A stretch of 49,302 nucleotides of DNA from Paucihalobacter sp036825875 (lineage in GTDB: Bacteria; Bacteroidota; Bacteroidia; Flavobacteriales; Flavobacteriaceae), in assembly GCF_036825875.1 (NCBI RefSeq), contig NZ_DAISXK010000018.1:1-49302 (forward strand). The letters are read 5' to 3'. Both the position numbers and the translations under genes were made by a program. Shown piece after piece: positions 7,650 to 15,952 of the stretch. Position 1 is the stretch's first letter, and each line of letters begins with the position of its first letter. The notes beneath the pieces were generated by a model. The model was not told the DNA's origin, did not search any database, and saw only the letters and a list, made by a program, of their open reading frames with translations.

Positions 7650-8081
7650 TTAATTATTATCGGAAAATAGATCTTGAAACGATTGACCTACATTATTTAA
7701 ATCAGCGTTAAATTTGGTTTTAAAACTTTGCCAATCACTAGTATTTAATGAATAGTTGTTGAGACGCGCGCGTAATTCAGCATTTTGCTCTCTTAAGTCA
7801 GCCACACGACGACCTCTGGCTTCATCTAAGGTTTTACCAGGTTCGTTGATTTTGTTCTGTAATTTCTCTATATTTTCGTTATTTTTTTTTATTTCCTCCA
7901 TAGCATCCTTCTTAAAGTCTTGATACTCTTCGTTCATTTTGCGTTGCTCCTCATTTAGTTGTGATGAAGTGTTTTCGTAGACATCATTTGTATCATCAAC
8001 TTTACTGTCGTTGGATTTACAACTCAATAAAAATGCAGCAATCATTAGAAAACTTGTTGTGTAAATAAGTAGATGTTTCAT
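7650..8081 (-). CDS. Coiled-coil lipoprotein, unknown function
   Basis: A 143-residue protein with a lipoprotein signal peptide: basic start MKHL, hydrophobic core, and lipobox FLLSC with the lipidated Cys at 21. The mature part is highly charged and largely coiled coil (about 45-115, EEQRKMNEEYQDFKKDAMEE and ENIEKLQNKI). It should be anchored to a membrane on the periplasmic side. It is monocistronic, followed by the 7586-7618 terminator. It resembles small sll1483/OmpH-like helical lipoproteins only in general shape. No family is claimed. Confidence 0.75.
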   Translation of the reverse strand: MKHLLIYTTSFLMIAAFLLSCKSNDSKVDDTNDVYENTSSQLNEEQRKMNEEYQDFKKDAMEEIKKNNENIEKLQNKINEPGKTLDEARGRRVADLREQNAELRARLNNYSLNTSDWQSFKTKFNADLNNVGQSFQDLFSDNN

Positions 8082-8138
8082 TATGTTTATGTTTAGGTTC
8101 GTTTTGATTTAAAAAAGTTCAGATTTATATTAGGAAGT

Positions 8139-8172
8139 AAAAAGTACAGGTTTTGAGATCCCTGTACTTTTT
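8139..8172. terminator. Hairpin terminator downstream of trpA
   Basis: AAAAAGTACAGG (8139-8150) and CCTGTACTTTTT (8161-8172) form a 12-bp stem with a 10-base loop; T or A runs lie on both sides, so it can act on either strand. It probably stops the trp operon transcript before the lipoprotein gene. In the remainder of the 8082-8457 gap I see only AT-rich sequence without a gene. Confidence 0.8.
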
Positions 8173-8457
8173 TTAATTGATCAAATGTTCTACTAACTTT
8201 GTAAGCTAAATAGTCCCCTTTCCATTTGAAAAATTAGAATCCTAATAAAATTAATGATACTCTAAAAAACTTAAGCAAATTTACTGCGGTTACTCTTGTA
8301 TAATGTTACAAAAACTTGAAGTTAGATTACATATTTTACATATTACGCAGGATGACAAATTAAAAGCATCTAAATATCAGTTATTTAAAACAGTTTTGAT
8401 TAAATAAATATGTAAAGTGCTGTCGAAGTTTAAGTTTGACAATGCTTTGGAATTTGG

Positions 8458-9222
8458 CTATTTCAATATTGTAGAGACAAAGCTTTCAATAGCGCCGGCC
8501 TTATGTTCTGTGAGGTGCTTTATAAAAGCACTGCCAATAATAGCGCCTTTAGCGTATTGTGTAGCTTGGTTAAACGTTTCTTTGTCCTTAATACCAAAAC
8601 CCACAATCTGAGGATTGTTGAGTTGCATAGCATGAATGCGCTTGAAATACGCTTCTTGTTCTGTTCCGAAGCCAGTTTGGCGACCCGTAACGCTCGCGCT
8701 GCTTACCATATAAATAAAACCTTCTGAAATGCCATCGATAAAACGAATGCGCTCATCTGAAGTTTGTGGTGTAATTAAGAAGATATTAATTAAACCATGT
8801 TTTTGAAAAATTTCCTTATAGGAATCATTATAGACATCTGCTGGTAAATCAGGTACAATCAAACCATCTATACCAACTTCTTGACATTTTTGGCAAAATG
8901 CTTCTACACCAAATTGTAAAATGGGATTGAAATATCCCATAATAATTAAGGGGATTCTCACGGTTTCGCGAATATTTTTAAGTTGATTAAACAACAGTTC
9001 ACTAGACATACCGTTTTTTAGAGCCGCCGTAGAACTATCCTGAATGGTTGGTCCGTCAGCCAATGGATCGCTAAAAGGTAAACCAATTTCTATCATGTCA
9101 ACACCGCTGTTTTCTAAAGATTGGATAATACCAACTGTATCATCCAGTTTTGGATAGCCGGCAGTAAAATATATAGAAAGCAATTTTTCAGGAGCTTTTA
9201 GTTTTTCGGTAATTCTGTTCAT
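8458..9222 (-). CDS. trpA: Tryptophan synthase alpha subunit
   Basis: A 254-residue TrpA, normal length for the family. It cleaves indole-3-glycerol phosphate to indole and glyceraldehyde-3-phosphate and passes indole to TrpB. Visible signatures are the catalytic Glu in DMIEIGLPFSDPLADGP (about 40-57), GLIVPDLPAD, the phosphate-binding SVTGRQTG loop and VGFGIKD. It is the last gene of the operon, 30 bases after trpB. Confidence 0.97.
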   Translation of the reverse strand: MNRITEKLKAPEKLLSIYFTAGYPKLDDTVGIIQSLENSGVDMIEIGLPFSDPLADGPTIQDSSTAALKNGMSSELLFNQLKNIRETVRIPLIIMGYFNPILQFGVEAFCQKCQEVGIDGLIVPDLPADVYNDSYKEIFQKHGLINIFLITPQTSDERIRFIDGISEGFIYMVSSASVTGRQTGFGTEQEAYFKRIHAMQLNNPQIVGFGIKDKETFNQATQYAKGAIIGSAFIKHLTEHKAGAIESFVSTILK

Positions 9223-9252
9223 CGTAATGGATGTTTAAAACAAATAATGAAT

Positions 9253-10434
9253 TTATAATTTGAAATATTTAATATAGGTATCTAAATCTTTGTCGCCACG
9301 TCCGGAAAGATTAATCACTATAATATCTTCTGGTCTAAAGGTTTTGTAATTGAATACCGCCAAGGCATGTGAGGTTTCTATAGCTGGAATAATGCCTTCT
9401 AGCTGACTTAATTCTAAACCTGAGGTCATGGCGTCATCATCGGTAATGGCTATAAATTCGGCTCTTCCAGTTTTATACAAATGGGCGTGCATGGGTCCAA
9501 CGCCCGGGTAATCTAAACCAGCCGAAATAGAATAAGGTTCCGTTATTTGTCCGTCATTGGTTTGCATCAATAAAGTTTTACTACCGTGAATAATGCCTTC
9601 ACGACCTAAAATAGAGGTTGCAGCACTTTCACCCGAATGCACACCTTTTCCAGCCGCCTCAACCGCAATTAGTTTTACATTTTCATCCTCAAGATAATGG
9701 TAAAAAGCACCTGCGGCGTTACTGCCACCGCCAACACAGGCCATGACGTAATCGGGATTGCTTCGGCCTTCTTTTTCTTGAAGTTGCCATTTTATTTCTT
9801 CGGAAACTACTGCTTGAAAACGTGCCACCATGTCAGGATATGGATGCGGACCAACCACCGAACCAACGATGTAATGTGTGTTTACTGGATTGTTAATCCA
9901 ATCGCGCATGGCTTCGTTAGTGGCATCTTTTAAGGTTTTACTGCCCGATTTTGCTGGTACCACTTTGGCGCCTAACATTTTCATTCTGGCAACATTCGGC
10001 GCTTGGCGTGCAATATCAACTTCGCCCATATATACAACGCATTCAATACCCATTAGTGCGCAGACGGTAGCAGTGGCAACACCGTGTTGTCCGGCGCCAG
10101 TTTCGGCAATAATACGGGTTTTACCTAAGCGTTGTGCTAAAAGAATTTGCCCAATTGTATTGTTTACTTTATGTGCTCCTGTGTGGTTGAGGTCTTCTCG
10201 TTTGAGGTAAATTTTGGTGTTAAATTTTTCGCTTAATCGCTTGGCGAAATACAAAGGCGTTGGGCGGCCAACGTAGTCTTTTAACAGCGCGTGAAATTCT
10301 TCTTGAAACGATGGTTCTGCTGTAATTTTTAAATAATTTTGGCGTAACTCTTCGATGTTTGGGTAGAGCATTTCTGGAATGTAGGCGCCACCAAATTCGC
10401 CGTAATAGCCTTTTTCATTAACATTGTAACTCAT
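9253..10434 (-). CDS. trpB: Tryptophan synthase beta subunit
   Basis: A 393-residue TrpB of the standard beta-1 type. It is the PLP enzyme that condenses indole with L-serine to tryptophan. The PLP-binding Lys is in LNHTGAHKVNN (about residues 83-93). Also visible are AETGAGQHG, the GGGSNA phosphate-binding loop (about 235-240) and the C-terminal SGRGDKD. Its ATG overlaps the stop of trpF by 4 bases, implying translational coupling. Confidence 0.98.
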   Translation of the reverse strand: MSYNVNEKGYYGEFGGAYIPEMLYPNIEELRQNYLKITAEPSFQEEFHALLKDYVGRPTPLYFAKRLSEKFNTKIYLKREDLNHTGAHKVNNTIGQILLAQRLGKTRIIAETGAGQHGVATATVCALMGIECVVYMGEVDIARQAPNVARMKMLGAKVVPAKSGSKTLKDATNEAMRDWINNPVNTHYIVGSVVGPHPYPDMVARFQAVVSEEIKWQLQEKEGRSNPDYVMACVGGGSNAAGAFYHYLEDENVKLIAVEAAGKGVHSGESAATSILGREGIIHGSKTLLMQTNDGQITEPYSISAGLDYPGVGPMHAHLYKTGRAEFIAITDDDAMTSGLELSQLEGIIPAIETSHALAVFNYKTFRPEDIIVINLSGRGDKDLDTYIKYFKL

Positions 10435-11141
10435 AGCATTTTTTTTAATTGTTCTAATTTTTCTTTGTTTTTCAATCCTGGTTCTTTTTCAAATTTACTG
10501 TTTACGTCTATAGAATAACAGTATTTCGATATAGGGTTTTGTTTAAAATCTTCAAGTGCTTGCATAGATTCTAATCCAATACCACCGCTTAAAAAGTAGG
10601 GTTTGGAAGACGGATAGGCGCGTAATAAATTCCAATCAAATGTGTAACCATTGCCACCAGGAAGTGCGCCTTTGGTATCGAAAAGAAAATAATCACAGCA
10701 ATGCTCGAACGCTTTTAATTGCTCGAAATTAAAGTGTTCGCCTACCGAAAAGACTTTGATGATTTCTATATGTTTACTTGGAAAAGTTTGCGTAATTTTT
10801 GTTTTAAGTGCGTTGCAAAATTCAACCGATTCCTCACCGTGAAGCTGAATGGCCTGTAATTGATAGTCACTTAATTTTTTGATAATGGTTTCTGCCGAGG
10901 CATTTACAAAAACACCAACTTTTTTAATACTGCCTGGTAAATTTGGTAGTTTGTCATTAAAGAAACGGGATGATTTTTCATAAAAAATAAAGCCCATATA
11001 ATCGGGTTGCAACGCTGCAATCTCAAGTATATTATCGGGGTATTTCATACCGCAGACTTTCAACTTCTGCCCCTTTTGCCTATCGGCATTTTCCCCAGAG
11101 GGAAAAAGTTTATCATTATTTTTGTTTCTTTCTTTTTTCAT
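10431..11141 (-). CDS. trpF: Phosphoribosylanthranilate isomerase with a repeat-derived N-terminus
   Basis: TrpF isomerises phosphoribosylanthranilate to CdRP. The conserved protein begins at LKVCGMKYPDN (residue 28; catalytic Cys at 31), with the catalytic Asp in LFDTKG and the C-terminal LSGGIG phosphate site. The product is 236 residues, about 25 longer than usual. The extra N-terminus, MKKERNKNNDKLFPSGENAD and following residues, is encoded by two stacked hairpins (11077-11106) that look like an intergenic repeat. No in-frame ATG lies between the repeat and the conserved Leu-Lys-Val, so the extension must be translated or a non-AUG start used. The gene starts 31 bases after trpC and overlaps trpB by 4 bases. 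Confidence 0.92.
   Translation of the reverse strand: MKKERNKNNDKLFPSGENADRQKGQKLKVCGMKYPDNILEIAALQPDYMGFIFYEKSSRFFNDKLPNLPGSIKKVGVFVNASAETIIKKLSDYQLQAIQLHGEESVEFCNALKTKITQTFPSKHIEIIKVFSVGEHFNFEQLKAFEHCCDYFLFDTKGALPGGNGYTFDWNLLRAYPSSKPYFLSGGIGLESMQALEDFKQNPISKYCYSIDVNSKFEKEPGLKNKEKLEQLKKML
11067..11107. repeat. Palindromic repeat inside the 5' end of trpF
   Basis: Two adjacent hairpins: TGCC-TATC-GGCA (11077-11088) and TTTTCCC-CAGA-GGGAAAA (11089-11106), with CCCCTTTTGCC on the left edge. From memory this resembles the short intergenic palindromes rich in CCCTTTGGGG and AAAGGGG common in Flavobacteriaceae genomes. Here it lies within the translated trpF frame. Confidence 0.6.
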
Positions 11142-11172
11142 TTGAGTTAATCATTCTCTTACTGTAGAGGAG

Positions 11173-11955
11173 TTAGAGCAGGCTTTTTATAAATTCTTTT
11201 GCGCTTTTGCCAGGGTTATCCGTTTTCATAAAATTTTCACCAATTAAAAAACCTTGATAACCATATGGTTTTAATTCTTTTATCGCCTCAACCGTGCTGA
11301 TCCCACTTTCGGATATTTTCACGAAATCGTCAGGGATTTCTGAGCTTAGCTGTTTGCTGGTTTCTAAACTTACCTCAAAGGTTTTTAAATTTCGGTTGTT
11401 TACGCCAATCATGTCAATACTTGGCATAATCGATTTCTGTAATTCTTCTAGGTTGTGAACTTCTAGCAAAACTTCTAGTTCTAAACTTTTGGCCAAGGCA
11501 GAAAACTGTGCAATTTCTTCCTTAGATAATACCGCGGCAATGAGCAAAATTAAATCCGCACCGTGGGCTTTGGCTTCAATTATTTGATAGTTATCGATGA
11601 TAAATTCTTTACGCAATAAAGGTAGGTTACAATTTGCCCGCGCCAATAATAAATCGTCTAAGCTGCCACCAAAATATTTGCCATCGGTTAAAACAGACAT
11701 GCCTGAAACTTCAGCGTCTTCATAGCCTTTGGCAACCTCAAAAACATTGGGATTATTGTTAATAACGTCCCGTGACGGTGATCGGCGTTTAAATTCGGCA
11801 ATAATACCTGTGGCGCTTTGCTTTAAATTATTCCTTAATGAGATAGTAGCGCGATTAAATAACACCGATTGCTCGAGTTGTTTTATCGGAATGAGTTGCT
11901 TTTTGAGGGCGATTTCAAGCTGTTTATCCTTTATGATACGGTCTAAAATGGTCAT
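11173..11955 (-). CDS. trpC: Indole-3-glycerol phosphate synthase
   Basis: A 260-residue monofunctional TrpC that closes the CdRP ring to indole-3-glycerol phosphate. Family signatures are IAEFKRRSPS (about 49-58, with the catalytic Lys), SVLTDGKYFGGS, LLRKEFIID, the GVNNRNL motif and SESGIST near the phosphate site. Its start codon abuts the trpD stop without a gap, so translation is probably coupled. TrpC and TrpF are separate proteins here, unlike the enterobacterial fusion. Confidence 0.97.
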   Translation of the reverse strand: MTILDRIIKDKQLEIALKKQLIPIKQLEQSVLFNRATISLRNNLKQSATGIIAEFKRRSPSRDVINNNPNVFEVAKGYEDAEVSGMSVLTDGKYFGGSLDDLLLARANCNLPLLRKEFIIDNYQIIEAKAHGADLILLIAAVLSKEEIAQFSALAKSLELEVLLEVHNLEELQKSIMPSIDMIGVNNRNLKTFEVSLETSKQLSSEIPDDFVKISESGISTVEAIKELKPYGYQGFLIGENFMKTDNPGKSAKEFIKSLL

Positions 11956-12951
11956 TTAATTTTGACTGATTTTTATGAGTGTTTCTAAACTTTTTTTGGC
12001 TTTTCCTGATACTAAGGATTCTTTTGCCAATTCAAATCCTTCTTTGTGCGAACATTTTTTAACAGTCGCAATGGCCAATCCTGCATTGGCACAAACTACG
12101 TTTTTTTGTGCTTCGGTGCCATTACCTTCAATGATATCCATAAAAATTGCTGCAGACATTTTTATCGTGTTACCACCTGAAATACTATTTTGGTTTAGGA
12201 TTTCAAGTCCCAAATCTTCCGGAGACAACATATGCTCTTCGTGGTTGGTTACAATTTTTGTATCGCAGGTGAGCGAAATTTCATCGTAGCCGTCAAGTGC
12301 GTGAACAATGCTGTAATTGGTATTAGTGTTTTGATACAAATAGGCGTAAAGGCGCAACAATTCGAGGTTGAATACACCAACCATCTGATTTTGCGGAAAT
12401 GACGGATTTACCATAGGTCCCAACATATTGAAGAATGTTTTAACGCCGAGATCTTTTCTTATGGGTGCTACGTTTTTCATTGCTGGGTGAAATAGCGGTG
12501 CATGTAAAATGCAAATTCCAGCTTGTTCGATACTTTTTTTGATAAAACTTTCATCGTTAGAGAATTTAACACCAAAATATTCCATTACATTTGAAGAGCC
12601 ACAGGCCGAAGAAACACCGTAATTGCCGTGTTTAGCGACAAGAATTCCAGCGCCAGCAGTTACAAATGAGGCTAAGGTTGAAATATTGAACGTATCTTTT
12701 CCGTCTCCACCAGTACCACATAAATCTATGGTATTATAGTCCGAAAGATCGACGCTAATACACAATTCTAAAAGTGCATCTCTAAAGCCTTTTAATTCTT
12801 GAAGGGTAATATTTCGCATCATGTACACCGTTAAAAACGATGCAATTTGACTTTGGTTGTAATCGCCTTTAGAAATGTTTACCAGTACTTGTTTGGCTTC
12901 TGAAGATGAAATACTCTCTTGGTTGACGAGTCTGTTTAATAAATCTTTCAT
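11956..12951 (-). CDS. trpD: Anthranilate phosphoribosyltransferase
   Basis: A 331-residue TrpD that transfers phosphoribosyl from PRPP to anthranilate. It contains the diagnostic DLCGTGGDGKDTFNISTL loop (about residues 77-94), KHGNYGVSSACGSSNVME and LGPMVNP. It is monofunctional, with no glutaminase fusion. It begins 14 bases after the trpG stop and directly abuts trpC. Confidence 0.97.
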   Translation of the reverse strand: MKDLLNRLVNQESISSSEAKQVLVNISKGDYNQSQIASFLTVYMMRNITLQELKGFRDALLELCISVDLSDYNTIDLCGTGGDGKDTFNISTLASFVTAGAGILVAKHGNYGVSSACGSSNVMEYFGVKFSNDESFIKKSIEQAGICILHAPLFHPAMKNVAPIRKDLGVKTFFNMLGPMVNPSFPQNQMVGVFNLELLRLYAYLYQNTNTNYSIVHALDGYDEISLTCDTKIVTNHEEHMLSPEDLGLEILNQNSISGGNTIKMSAAIFMDIIEGNGTEAQKNVVCANAGLAIATVKKCSHKEGFELAKESLVSGKAKKSLETLIKISQN

Positions 12952-12965
12952 TGTCTTTGTCTTAA

Positions 12966-13529
12966 TTAACTTTCAACCCAGTTTTTTAAAATTTGCTTAC
13001 CCTGTGGCGTTAACACCGATTCTGGATGGTACTGCACACCTTTTACATCGAAGATTTTGTGTCGTAGTGACATTACTTGTCCGTTTTCATCAAACGATGT
13101 CGCTTCTAAAACTTCTGGTAAATTAGCATCGACTACCCACGAGTGGTAACGTCCAACTTCAATAGTTTTTTCGAGATTTTTAAACATCGGTTCGTCATAT
13201 ACGGTAATATGCACTTTGGTTGCAACACCGTGATATACGGTTTCTAAATTGCTGAGTGTGCCACCAAAAACTTCGCCAATCGCTTGTTGACCTAAACAAA
13301 CGCCTAAAATACTTTTAGTACTGGCGTAACGCGCAATGATTGGTTTTAACAATCCAGCTTCGTCTGGAATTCCTGGACCGGGCGAAAGCAGGATTTTATC
13401 AAAGGCTTCTACTTCATCTAGGCTGAGTTGGTCGTTTCGTTTTACGGTAACCTGACAATTAAAGTCTTGTAGGTAATGCACCAGATTATAGGTGAAACTG
13501 TCGTAATTATCTATAACTAATACCTTCAT
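12966..13529 (-). CDS. trpG: Anthranilate synthase component II (glutamine amidotransferase)
   Basis: A 187-residue class-I glutamine amidotransferase supplying ammonia to TrpE. The catalytic triad is visible: Cys in GVCLGQQAIGE (about residue 79), and His and Glu in VQYHPESVLT (about 167-171). The oxyanion region is SPGPGIPDEAG. The position between trpE and trpD supports TrpG. A shared role in p-aminobenzoate synthesis (PabA) is possible because many Bacteroidota have only one such gene. It is separated from trpE by 108 bases containing a palindromic repeat. Confidence 0.95.
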   Translation of the reverse strand: MKVLVIDNYDSFTYNLVHYLQDFNCQVTVKRNDQLSLDEVEAFDKILLSPGPGIPDEAGLLKPIIARYASTKSILGVCLGQQAIGEVFGGTLSNLETVYHGVATKVHITVYDEPMFKNLEKTIEVGRYHSWVVDANLPEVLEATSFDENGQVMSLRHKIFDVKGVQYHPESVLTPQGKQILKNWVES

Positions 13530-13556
13530 ATTGTTTTGTGGGTTAAGGTTGTTGTT

Positions 13557-13634
13557 GCGTTAGGGATTGCAGCGGCATCCTTTTGCCTTAAAGCAAAAGA
13601 TATAGCGGAAAGCCCGACCCTTGTGGTAACGCCC
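13557..13634. repeat. Interspersed palindromic element between trpE and trpG
   Basis: A 78-base GC-richer island in AT-rich surroundings. Outer arms GCGTTA (13557-13562) and TAACGC (13627-13632) are exact complements, with GGG/CCC just inside. A central hairpin is CTTTTGC (13580-13586) with GCAAAAG (13593-13599). The pentamer AGCGG occurs on both sides of the hairpin. From memory the segment resembles a dispersed element seen in intergenic regions of many Flavobacteriaceae, with unknown function. It will be part of the trp polycistronic RNA as a stable structure. Confidence 0.75.
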
Positions 13635-13637
13635 ATA

Positions 13638-15038
13638 TTATATGTTTTTTGCAAGTTCAATAGCTTTGGTTAATGCGCCTAGTTTGTTATAAACTTCTTG
13701 TAATTCGTTTTCTGGATTAGATTTGGCAACAATTCCAGCGCCAGCTTGCCAATGCAATTGATGGTTTTTGCTGAGAAATGTTCTTATCATAATCGCGTGA
13801 TTGTAATTGCCGTTGAAATCCATAAAACCAATGGCGCCACCGTAATAGGTTCTGCTCGTGGTTTCATATTTTTCAATAAGTTGCATGGCCATGTGTTTTG
13901 GCGCGCCACTTAAGGTTCCTGCTGGAAAAGTGTCGGCCACTACCTGCATGGTGGAACTGTCATTATGCTTTTTGGCCGTTACTTTACTCACCAAATGAAT
14001 AACATGCGAAAAAAACTGAACTTCTCGGTAGGTGTTAACGGTAACTTGGGAGCCGTGACGACTTAAATCGTTACGCGCTAAATCTACCAACATCACATGC
14101 TCGCTGTTTTCTTTATCGTCTGCTGCTAATTGCTTTGCTAACTGCGCGTCTTGTTCGTCGTTGCCGGTTCGTTTAAAGGTTCCTGCTATGGGATGAATTT
14201 CGGCATTGCCATTATTTACAATTAATTGTGCTTCTGGAGAGCTTCCGAATATTTTGAAATTGCCATAATCAAAATAGAACAAATAGGGCGAAGGATTGAT
14301 GCTTCGTAAGGCTCGGTAAACATTAAACTCATCGCCCTTAAATTTTTGCGAGAATTTTTTTGACAATACTAGTTGAAACACATCACCGCGATTGCAGTGT
14401 TTTTTTGCCAGCGTCACATTGTCTTTATAGGCTTCATCTGTGAGATTTGAGATGATTTCGCTTTGGGTATCGAATTGGTATGAGGCGTAATTTTTAGATT
14501 GAATAAGTTGTAAAATTTCCTCTAAATTATGATCGGTATCAAAACAATGGGCGAAAATATAGGCTTCGTTTTTGAAGTGGTTAATGGCGATTATATTCTG
14601 ATAAACGGCATAGTAAATATCAGGTATGTCAATACTATTGGCTTTTTTACTGATGTGAATGTCTTCAAAATATTTAACCGCATCGTAAGCGGTATAACCA
14701 AAAATACCATTGTTGATAAATTTGAATTCGGTGTCTGAATTTACCTTAAAACGTTGCGTGAATTTGTGAATTTCTGAAACAACATCAACATTTCGAGTGT
14801 AACATGTTTTGGTGCTCTTGTCAGGATAGGTTTGAAATATCACATCATTTTTTACCTGAATTGAGGCAATGGGATTGAAACATATATAAGAAAAACTATT
14901 GTCGCTAGCATGGTAATCGCTACTTTCTAACAGGATACTATTTGGATATTTATCGCGTATTTTTAGGTAGATACTTACCGGTGTAATGGTATCGGCCAAG
15001 ATATGTTTATGATGTGTATAAAGACTAAATGTTTTCAT
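13638..15038 (-). CDS. trpE: Anthranilate synthase component I
   Basis: A 466-residue chorismate-utilising enzyme that makes anthranilate with TrpG ammonia. The N-terminal domain has the tryptophan feedback site motif LLES (about residues 36-39, SILLESSDY). The C-terminal chorismate-binding core includes the PIAGTFKRTG loop, DLARNDLSRHG and the TFPAGTLSGAPK segment. It is the first structural gene of the operon and is preceded by the attenuator. PabB is the main alternative, but LLES plus the trp context argue for TrpE. Confidence 0.96.
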   Translation of the reverse strand: MKTFSLYTHHKHILADTITPVSIYLKIRDKYPNSILLESSDYHASDNSFSYICFNPIASIQVKNDVIFQTYPDKSTKTCYTRNVDVVSEIHKFTQRFKVNSDTEFKFINNGIFGYTAYDAVKYFEDIHISKKANSIDIPDIYYAVYQNIIAINHFKNEAYIFAHCFDTDHNLEEILQLIQSKNYASYQFDTQSEIISNLTDEAYKDNVTLAKKHCNRGDVFQLVLSKKFSQKFKGDEFNVYRALRSINPSPYLFYFDYGNFKIFGSSPEAQLIVNNGNAEIHPIAGTFKRTGNDEQDAQLAKQLAADDKENSEHVMLVDLARNDLSRHGSQVTVNTYREVQFFSHVIHLVSKVTAKKHNDSSTMQVVADTFPAGTLSGAPKHMAMQLIEKYETTSRTYYGGAIGFMDFNGNYNHAIMIRTFLSKNHQLHWQAGAGIVAKSNPENELQEVYNKLGALTKAIELAKNI

Positions 15039-15114
15039 TTGATTTTGCTTTCATTCTTTCTACCTTAGAAAGTATTTCGTAATTATTTAGATTCCCAATT
15101 GAACTGAAATTAAA

Positions 15115-15142
15115 AAAGGCTTGTCGTGATTGACAAGCCTTT
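15115..15142 (-). terminator. trp attenuator terminator
   Basis: AAAGGCTTGTC (15115-15125) and GACAAGCCTTT (15132-15142) form a perfect 11-bp stem with a 6-base loop. On the minus strand it is followed by six T (15112-15117). It lies between the leader peptide and trpE, 34 bases downstream of the leader stop. The loop-side TCACGA is complementary to TCGTGA at the end of the leader ORF, which could make a competing antiterminator helix. Confidence 0.9.
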
Positions 15143-15176
15143 ATATTTATGATTAAATATTACATAGCACTGTTCC

Positions 15177-15233
15177 TCACGAACGATTGTTTCGCAAAGA
15201 CCACCACCAAGTATTATTAGTTTTTAAATTCAT
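15177..15233 (-). CDS. trpL: trp operon leader peptide
   Basis: An 18-codon ORF translated MNLKTNNTWWWSLRNNRS, with three consecutive TGG Trp codons at positions 9-11. It starts about 12 bases after the predicted transcription start and is followed 34 bases beyond its stop by an intrinsic terminator and then trpE. This is the arrangement of ribosome-mediated attenuation: stalling on scarce charged tRNA-Trp would prevent terminator folding. The peptide itself needs no function. The call rests on Trp codon density and position. Confidence 0.92.
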   Translation of the reverse strand: MNLKTNNTWWWSLRNNRS

Positions 15234-15251
15234 TTGTTTAATTAAGAAAGT

Positions 15252-15281
15252 CAAAGATAAAACGAATTTTAGTTTTTCAAA
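15252..15281 (-). promoter_or_regulatory. trp operon promoter (Bacteroidota type)
   Basis: On the minus strand TTTG (15278-15281) is followed after 18 bases by TATCTTTG (15252-15259), an exact match to TAnnTTTG. Transcription should start near 15245, leaving only about a dozen bases before the leader peptide ATG. It lies directly after the yceI terminator. Confidence 0.8.
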
Positions 15282-15290
15282 GTAAATTTT

Positions 15291-15322
15291 AAAAAAAGAT
15301 TCCTGCATAAGCGCAGGAATCT
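15291..15322 (-). terminator. Terminator after yceI
   Basis: AGATTCCTGC (15297-15306) pairs perfectly with GCAGGAATCT (15313-15322), and seven T follow on the minus strand (15291-15297). It separates the marR-yceI unit from the trp promoter. Confidence 0.9.
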
Positions 15323-15358
15323 GAAGCTAAAGTTTTATGCTATTAATCATTTATGCTA

Positions 15359-15928
15359 TTAAAACATTAAGGTTACGTTTAAATCGAATTCATCATAGAT
15401 AGCTTTGTCTTGTAAATTATTAAAAAAGCTTGGTGAACCGTATCTTACATCAAATTTAGAACGATCTACTTTTAAGGTCGCGTTAGCTTCATTTCCCTTA
15501 ACCGTCATGTTAAATGTAAGTGGATTTGTTTTGTTTTTGATAGTTAAATCTCCTGTAACAATATATTTACCAGCAGTTCCTTTTACACCAGTAATTACAA
15601 AATTTGCTGTTGGGTAAGTAGTAACACCAAAAAAGTCGTCTGATTTTAAGTGTCCTTCTAATTTGCCTTTAGAATCTCCTTCTAAATCTGTGACGTTAAT
15701 TGATGACATATCGATGGTAAAATTACCACCGGTTAGTTTATCACCTTCAAATACTAAAGTTCCAGACTTTAAACCAATAGTGCCTTCGTGATCTCCAGTT
15801 ACTTTGTAACCTTTCCAAACGATTTTACTGTCTTTTACGTTTACTTCTTTCACAAACATGTTAGTGAATGAAAAAAATGTTACTGCTAATACCGCTACAA
15901 AGGCGCTTTTCAAAATGTTCTTGTTCAT
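15359..15928 (-). CDS. YceI-family lipid-binding periplasmic protein
   Basis: A 189-residue exported protein. Residues 1-28 form a signal peptide (basic MNKNILKS, then AFVAVLAVTFFSF). The mature protein has the YceI beta-barrel pattern: SKIVWKGYKVTGDHEGTIGL at the start, then GHLKSDDFFGVTTYPTANF, VTGDLTIKNKTNPLTF and the final FDVRYGSPSFF. YceI proteins bind polyisoprenoid-like lipids in the periplasm. It starts 24 bases after marR and is presumably repressed with it by the MarR protein. Confidence 0.93.
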   Translation of the reverse strand: MNKNILKSAFVAVLAVTFFSFTNMFVKEVNVKDSKIVWKGYKVTGDHEGTIGLKSGTLVFEGDKLTGGNFTIDMSSINVTDLEGDSKGKLEGHLKSDDFFGVTTYPTANFVITGVKGTAGKYIVTGDLTIKNKTNPLTFNMTVKGNEANATLKVDRSKFDVRYGSPSFFNNLQDKAIYDEFDLNVTLMF

Positions 15929-15952
15929 AATAATTGTTTTTAATTTTAATAT

